From positions 1 through 39,383 of the IMG/VR virus record IMGVR_UViG_3300046003_003425: a stretch of DNA of 39,383 nucleotides. One strand, written 5' to 3'. Position numbers and translations under genes: made by a program. This DNA is from a virus. The notes under the pieces are model-generated. The model worked only from the letters and a program-made list of their open reading frames with translations, searched no databases and was not told the DNA's origin. Shown one piece after another: positions 36,934-39,383 of the stretch (position 1 is the stretch's first letter; each line of letters opens with the position of its first letter).

Positions 36934-37215
36934 ATGGGGGATATTTTCAAACTGATTGGTGATCTAGGGTTTCCGATAGCAGTGGCACTGGCCGGCGGAT
37001 ACTTTGTGTATCTCACAATCAAACTACTACTGGCAGGTGTGCTAAGTGCAATCAAGGGCATGGCTGGTATTATTACTGCACTAGACAATCGAGTAAGAAC
37101 CATGAATCACGATGTGATACGTATTGATACTATTGTGTCAAACGCACTAGGCCTTAGACCCGACGCTGACCGTATTGCGCGAGCTGACGGTAAAAACGAT
37201 GCAAGGAGAGACTGA
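36934..37215 (+). CDS. Small membrane protein, paralogue of the gene at 37601
   Basis: A 93-residue protein with one N-terminal membrane helix (GFPIAVALAGGYFVYLTIKLLLAGVLS, ~12-38) and a polar C-terminal helix (ALDNRVRTMNHDVIRIDTIV). It begins GDLGFPI and shares GFPI(A/V)xAxGxGY, IxALxxRxRxxxxDxIR and NxxLxLR with the 116-residue protein at 37601, so the two are paralogues. The topology recalls small BhlA/holin-like proteins. It starts behind a strong AAGGAG. It may assist lysis or anchor in the inner membrane; no enzyme motif. Confidence 0.65.
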   Translation: MGDIFKLIGDLGFPIAVALAGGYFVYLTIKLLLAGVLSAIKGMAGIITALDNRVRTMNHDVIRIDTIVSNALGLRPDADRIARADGKNDARRD

Positions 37216-37436
37216 TGCTTTACGAAGTTAATTTTGTATTGGATTTAAGTTACATTGCATATCTTTTGTTAGGCCTTGGGCTGGGTTATATCATGGTCTT
37301 GGGTGTAACTGGCAGCTACCGCGCTACAAAACTTGACAGAATGAAAGATGATCTTGCCGCAAAAAAAGAATGGATCCGCATGGTGTCTGAAGCTAAAAAA
37401 CAAAAAGGAAAGTACAATGCTACATCTAGATTATAA
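37215..37436 (+). CDS. Small membrane protein
   Basis: A 73-residue protein with one strong membrane helix (LSYIAYLLLGLGLGYIMVLGVTG, ~11-33) followed by a basic cytoplasmic-type helix (KLDRMKDDLAAKKEWIRMV and a Lys-rich end). Its ATG overlaps the preceding TGA (TGATG). It is co-transcribed with three other small genes that sit between the FecR and cyclase genes. Possible holin, antiholin or membrane-anchor role; not assigned. Confidence 0.6.
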   Translation: MLYEVNFVLDLSYIAYLLLGLGLGYIMVLGVTGSYRATKLDRMKDDLAAKKEWIRMVSEAKKQKGKYNATSRL

Positions 37437-37608
37437 TTGGGATCTGGGTCCTGGATACATTGTACCAGACAAAGAATTAAACACTGAAAAACTGGGCTGG
37501 AAGCCTGGACAGTTCTGGCAGATGATTGAAGTTGATGGAAAGATAAGATTGCACCAGGTAGATCCCTTGGTACAATTTGTTTTAGAAGGGTCTAATAAAA
37601 ATGAGTGA
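37417..37608 (+). CDS. Small soluble phage protein
   Basis: A 63-residue protein read from the ATG at 37417, which has AAGGAAAG in front, rather than from an in-frame upstream ATG without a site. It contains LGPGYIVPDKELNTEKLGWK and a strand pair (FWQMIEVDGKIRLHQVDP), with several Trp. It overlaps the previous gene by 20 bases and the next by 8. No membrane segment; unknown function. Confidence 0.6.
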   Translation: MLHLDYNWDLGPGYIVPDKELNTEKLGWKPGQFWQMIEVDGKIRLHQVDPLVQFVLEGSNKNE

Positions 37609-37951
37609 AGTAGTAGATTTAGTAAACAAATATGGGTTCCCAATTGTGATGGCAGTGGGCATGGGCTATATCATCAAGTATGTGTGGGAATGGGCCACAA
37701 AAGAAGTCAAGCCTGTTATCAATGATGCCAACGCTGTGTTGATTGCTCTGATTGACCGCATACGTATGTTGGACAATGATCTTATTCGGTTGAATCAAAA
37801 GGTCAATACTGTGTTACATTTGCGTGGTAAGATGATTGAAAGCGATCGTGTTATGGAAACACAAAAGGTTGAATCCGCAGCCAACGCCAAGTTTCATGAA
37901 GCTATGGACGAAGTAGATAAGATTGCTGCTGACAACAAGAGTAAAAAGTAA
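37601..37951 (+). CDS. Small membrane protein, paralogue of the gene at 36934
   Basis: A 116-residue protein with a membrane helix (GFPIVMAVGMGYIIKYVWEWAT, ~12-33), then a heptad-like helix (LIALIDRIRMLDNDLIRLNQKV) and a charged tail (SAANAKFHEAMDEVDKIAADNK). It aligns along its first 80 residues with the 93-residue protein at 36934, so gene duplication produced the pair. Its stop abuts the stop of the convergent cyclase with no base in between. A coiled-coil region suggests that it oligomerises in the membrane. Confidence 0.65.
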   Translation: MSEVVDLVNKYGFPIVMAVGMGYIIKYVWEWATKEVKPVINDANAVLIALIDRIRMLDNDLIRLNQKVNTVLHLRGKMIESDRVMETQKVESAANAKFHEAMDEVDKIAADNKSKK

Positions 37952-39383
37952 TTACTTTTCGTGTGCGATAAACTCACCCTGCCAGTTGTCTGGTAGGGCC
38001 TGTTGTTTCATAAACTCACAACGTTCAATCCACATTTTGTAGTACTTGTCCATTTGCCCGCTGAATTTTCCGTGCAGTTCTTCACACAAGATAACAGCAG
38101 CGTCAAACTGTTTCTGACGGTATAACTCATGCATCTTGTTGTGTGTAGAAAGTTCTTTAGTATAATCTTCACCACGTGTACGTAGTACTGTATAGATTAA
38201 GTCTGCTACAGTTTTACCTTTTGGTTGTAAGTTATCCAACAGCAAGTAGAAGAAGTCATCTCGAGTTCTATTGTAGGTTTCTGCTCCAACAATGGCCAGT
38301 ACACCATAAGCCTTACAACGTGCTTCTAGTCGTGCCGCTGTTGAAACCATGTCACCTAAGATGTCATAGCTGTGTCGTTCTGTTGAACCCATTTCACCAA
38401 TAAAGCCAATGCCTGTGTTACAACCCCACCCCATAGCGGCTGGTGGTAATCCCTGTGCTTCCATCAGCTTGGTATATTCATCTACAGCATCCAACATCTC
38501 TAAGCCAACACGAACGATAGTGCGAGCATGATTGGGATCTTCAATAGGAGCACCATGTATGTGCATAGAGGCATCACCCACATATTTGATGATCATGCCC
38601 TTGTTGTCCAACATGGGCTGACTGATGCTGTCCATGTAGCCGTTCATGTATCGGCCAAGTCCAGCAACATCATCACCGTAGTGTTCACCGATAGGAGTAA
38701 AGCCACGTAAGTCACTGAACATAACACTTACGTCTTTACGTACACCACGCTTGATCAAGTCAGGATCTTTTTGCAGTAACTCTACAACTTCCTTGGAACA
38801 GTAGCCTGCAAATTGTTTTTTGATTGCTTGTTTTTGGAGGAACTCTGAGACAAATTTGATTCCGTATGCGTGTAGCCCAACGAGGACGATGCCCGCGACT
38901 GGGAGGGTAACGTCAAATAACCAAAGGTAATTGACAAAACTAAAGTAACTGCCATACGCAAGTACAGCACATATTCCAACCAACGAGATAAGACCAACAT
39001 AAACCCACCTTGTAAGAATCAATAATAACACACCTGCTGCCAAGATAACAAGTATTTCGACTCCGTCAGCGTAGTCTGGGCGCACAATATTTGTGCCTGC
39101 GGCCACGGTGTCTAGTACACTGGCTTGCAAATAGTGCGGATAGACTTCTCCTCTTGCAGTTGCAACGGGGTTGTTGAGCCCGCGAGCTGTGAGTCCGACA
39201 ATGACAATTCCACCTTGGAAGTCCTTTGGCAGATCAGCCAAGGAATGTTCTTGCGGCTGGGATGACCAATCCACCCAGATTCTACCGAGATTGTCTGTTG
39301 GAATTTTTCCAAACTGTGGAATTCTAACTGCTTCAACGCTTCCGTCATTGACTCGGACCTGGAAGCTGGGATCTCCGGCAAGG
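37952..39383 (-). CDS. CHASE2-domain class III adenylate cyclase (partial, N-terminus outside window)
   Basis: The last 476 residues of a protein that begins past the right edge. The C-terminal end of an extracytoplasmic CHASE2 sensor (IVIVGLTARG... YPHYLQASVLDTVAAG) is followed by three membrane helices (~110-170). A class III cyclase domain comes next: FSDLRGFT with catalytic Asp224, KYVGD with Lys266 and second metal Asp270, and YDILGDMVSTAARLE with Asp340. The Lys/Asp pair is the adenine-specific combination, so the product should be cAMP. The transition-state Asn is replaced by Ser347; Arg351 is kept. Upstream in-frame codons reach the edge (AGDPSFQVRVNDGS), so the apparent GTG start inside the window is not the true start. 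A phage-borne cyclase could raise host cAMP in response to an envelope signal. Confidence 0.93.
   Translation of the reverse strand, partial: LAGDPSFQVRVNDGSVEAVRIPQFGKIPTDNLGRIWVDWSSQPQEHSLADLPKDFQGGIVIVGLTARGLNNPVATARGEVYPHYLQASVLDTVAAGTNIVRPDYADGVEILVILAAGVLLLILTRWVYVGLISLVGICAVLAYGSYFSFVNYLWLFDVTLPVAGIVLVGLHAYGIKFVSEFLQKQAIKKQFAGYCSKEVVELLQKDPDLIKRGVRKDVSVMFSDLRGFTPIGEHYGDDVAGLGRYMNGYMDSISQPMLDNKGMIIKYVGDASMHIHGAPIEDPNHARTIVRVGLEMLDAVDEYTKLMEAQGLPPAAMGWGCNTGIGFIGEMGSTERHSYDILGDMVSTAARLEARCKAYGVLAIVGAETYNRTRDDFFYLLLDNLQPKGKTVADLIYTVLRTRGEDYTKELSTHNKMHELYRQKQFDAAVILCEELHGKFSGQMDKYYKMWIERCEFMKQQALPDNWQGEFIAHEK

Noticed and set aside
39112-39381. Alternative minus-strand frame at the right edge
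   Set aside because: It overlaps the cyclase gene in another frame; the cyclase frame continues with typical CHASE2 sequence to the window edge, so this is a shadow.
33900-39383. The csg-FecR-cyclase region as host chromosome joined to phage by misassembly
   Set aside because: Gene overlaps, late-type boxes, codon and base composition look continuous with the phage part, and small phage-like membrane genes lie within the region. It cannot be fully excluded without read coverage, so it is listed as a refutation test.

Overview
This window looks like part of the genome of a large T4-like (myovirus-type) double-stranded DNA phage that infects a Gram-negative host. It encodes a family B DNA polymerase with intact exonuclease and polymerase motifs, a gp45-like sliding clamp and a DsbA-like late-transcription factor. 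It also has TATAAATA-type late promoters, a holin, and tightly packed genes joined by ATGA, TGATG or TAATG overlaps. Secreted proteins with Sec signal peptides, a lipobox lipoprotein and a CsgG-type outer-membrane channel imply a diderm host. GC content looks like the mid-40s percent by eye. Apart from one ~155-base gap, genes follow each other almost without spacers; no gene-free stretch exceeds 300 bases, and I saw no tRNA, rRNA, CRISPR array or insertion sequence.

Layout. (1) 1-8,887, minus strand: replication and nucleotide-modification block. It is read from a near-consensus sigma70 promoter at ~8,940 and encodes DsbA-like protein, radical SAM protein, DNA polymerase, methyltransferase-like protein, sliding clamp, a TGT/DpdA-like base-exchange enzyme, an unknown protein, a QueD-like T-fold protein, a small protein and a cut-off putative glycosyltransferase. 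(2) 9,043-14,433, minus: virion-type proteins, including a 1253-residue LysM protein, and a Dps-like ferritin. (3) 14,471-19,446: a glycan or small-molecule modification island on both strands (radical SAM/SPASM, three glycosyltransferase-like proteins, an SGNH-like hydrolase, a PIG-L deacetylase). (4) 19,483-30,000, minus: multidomain proteins (Nudix; nucleotidyltransferase-zincin-amidoligase; nucleotidylyltransferase fused to a possible ADP-ribosyltransferase), a GT-A glycosyltransferase, a methyltransferase and small virion-like proteins. (5) 29,983-33,887, minus: ClpA-like unfoldase and DnaJ-like chaperone, each behind its own sigma70-type promoter with 17-base spacing, then a small secreted Lys-rich protein and a holin. 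(6) 33,989-39,383: a plus-strand cassette of csgF, csgG, a curlin-repeat protein and a FecR-domain protein, followed by four small (mostly membrane) proteins. It converges on a CHASE2 class III adenylate cyclase that runs off the window.

Two systems stand out. The first is the cassette in (6): a curli-type secretion channel with its own amyloid-like substrate, a FecR-domain sensor and a membrane adenylate cyclase, all carried by a phage. It suggests that the phage remodels the host outer membrane and perhaps its cAMP signalling. The second is a set of multidomain proteins in (2) and (4). They begin with short peptides resembling the T4 capsid-targeting sequence, and their domains are separated by repeated (V/I/L)-(A/T/N)-Glu sites, often preceded by Gln-Gly, like those cut by the T4 prohead protease. 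They may be polyproteins that are packaged into the capsid, cleaved there, and injected as separate enzymes.

Promoter usage appears split. TTGAC-type/TATAAT promoters serve replication and chaperone genes. TATAAATA or TAAATA boxes sit just upstream of virion, holin and cassette genes, as expected for early versus late phage transcription.
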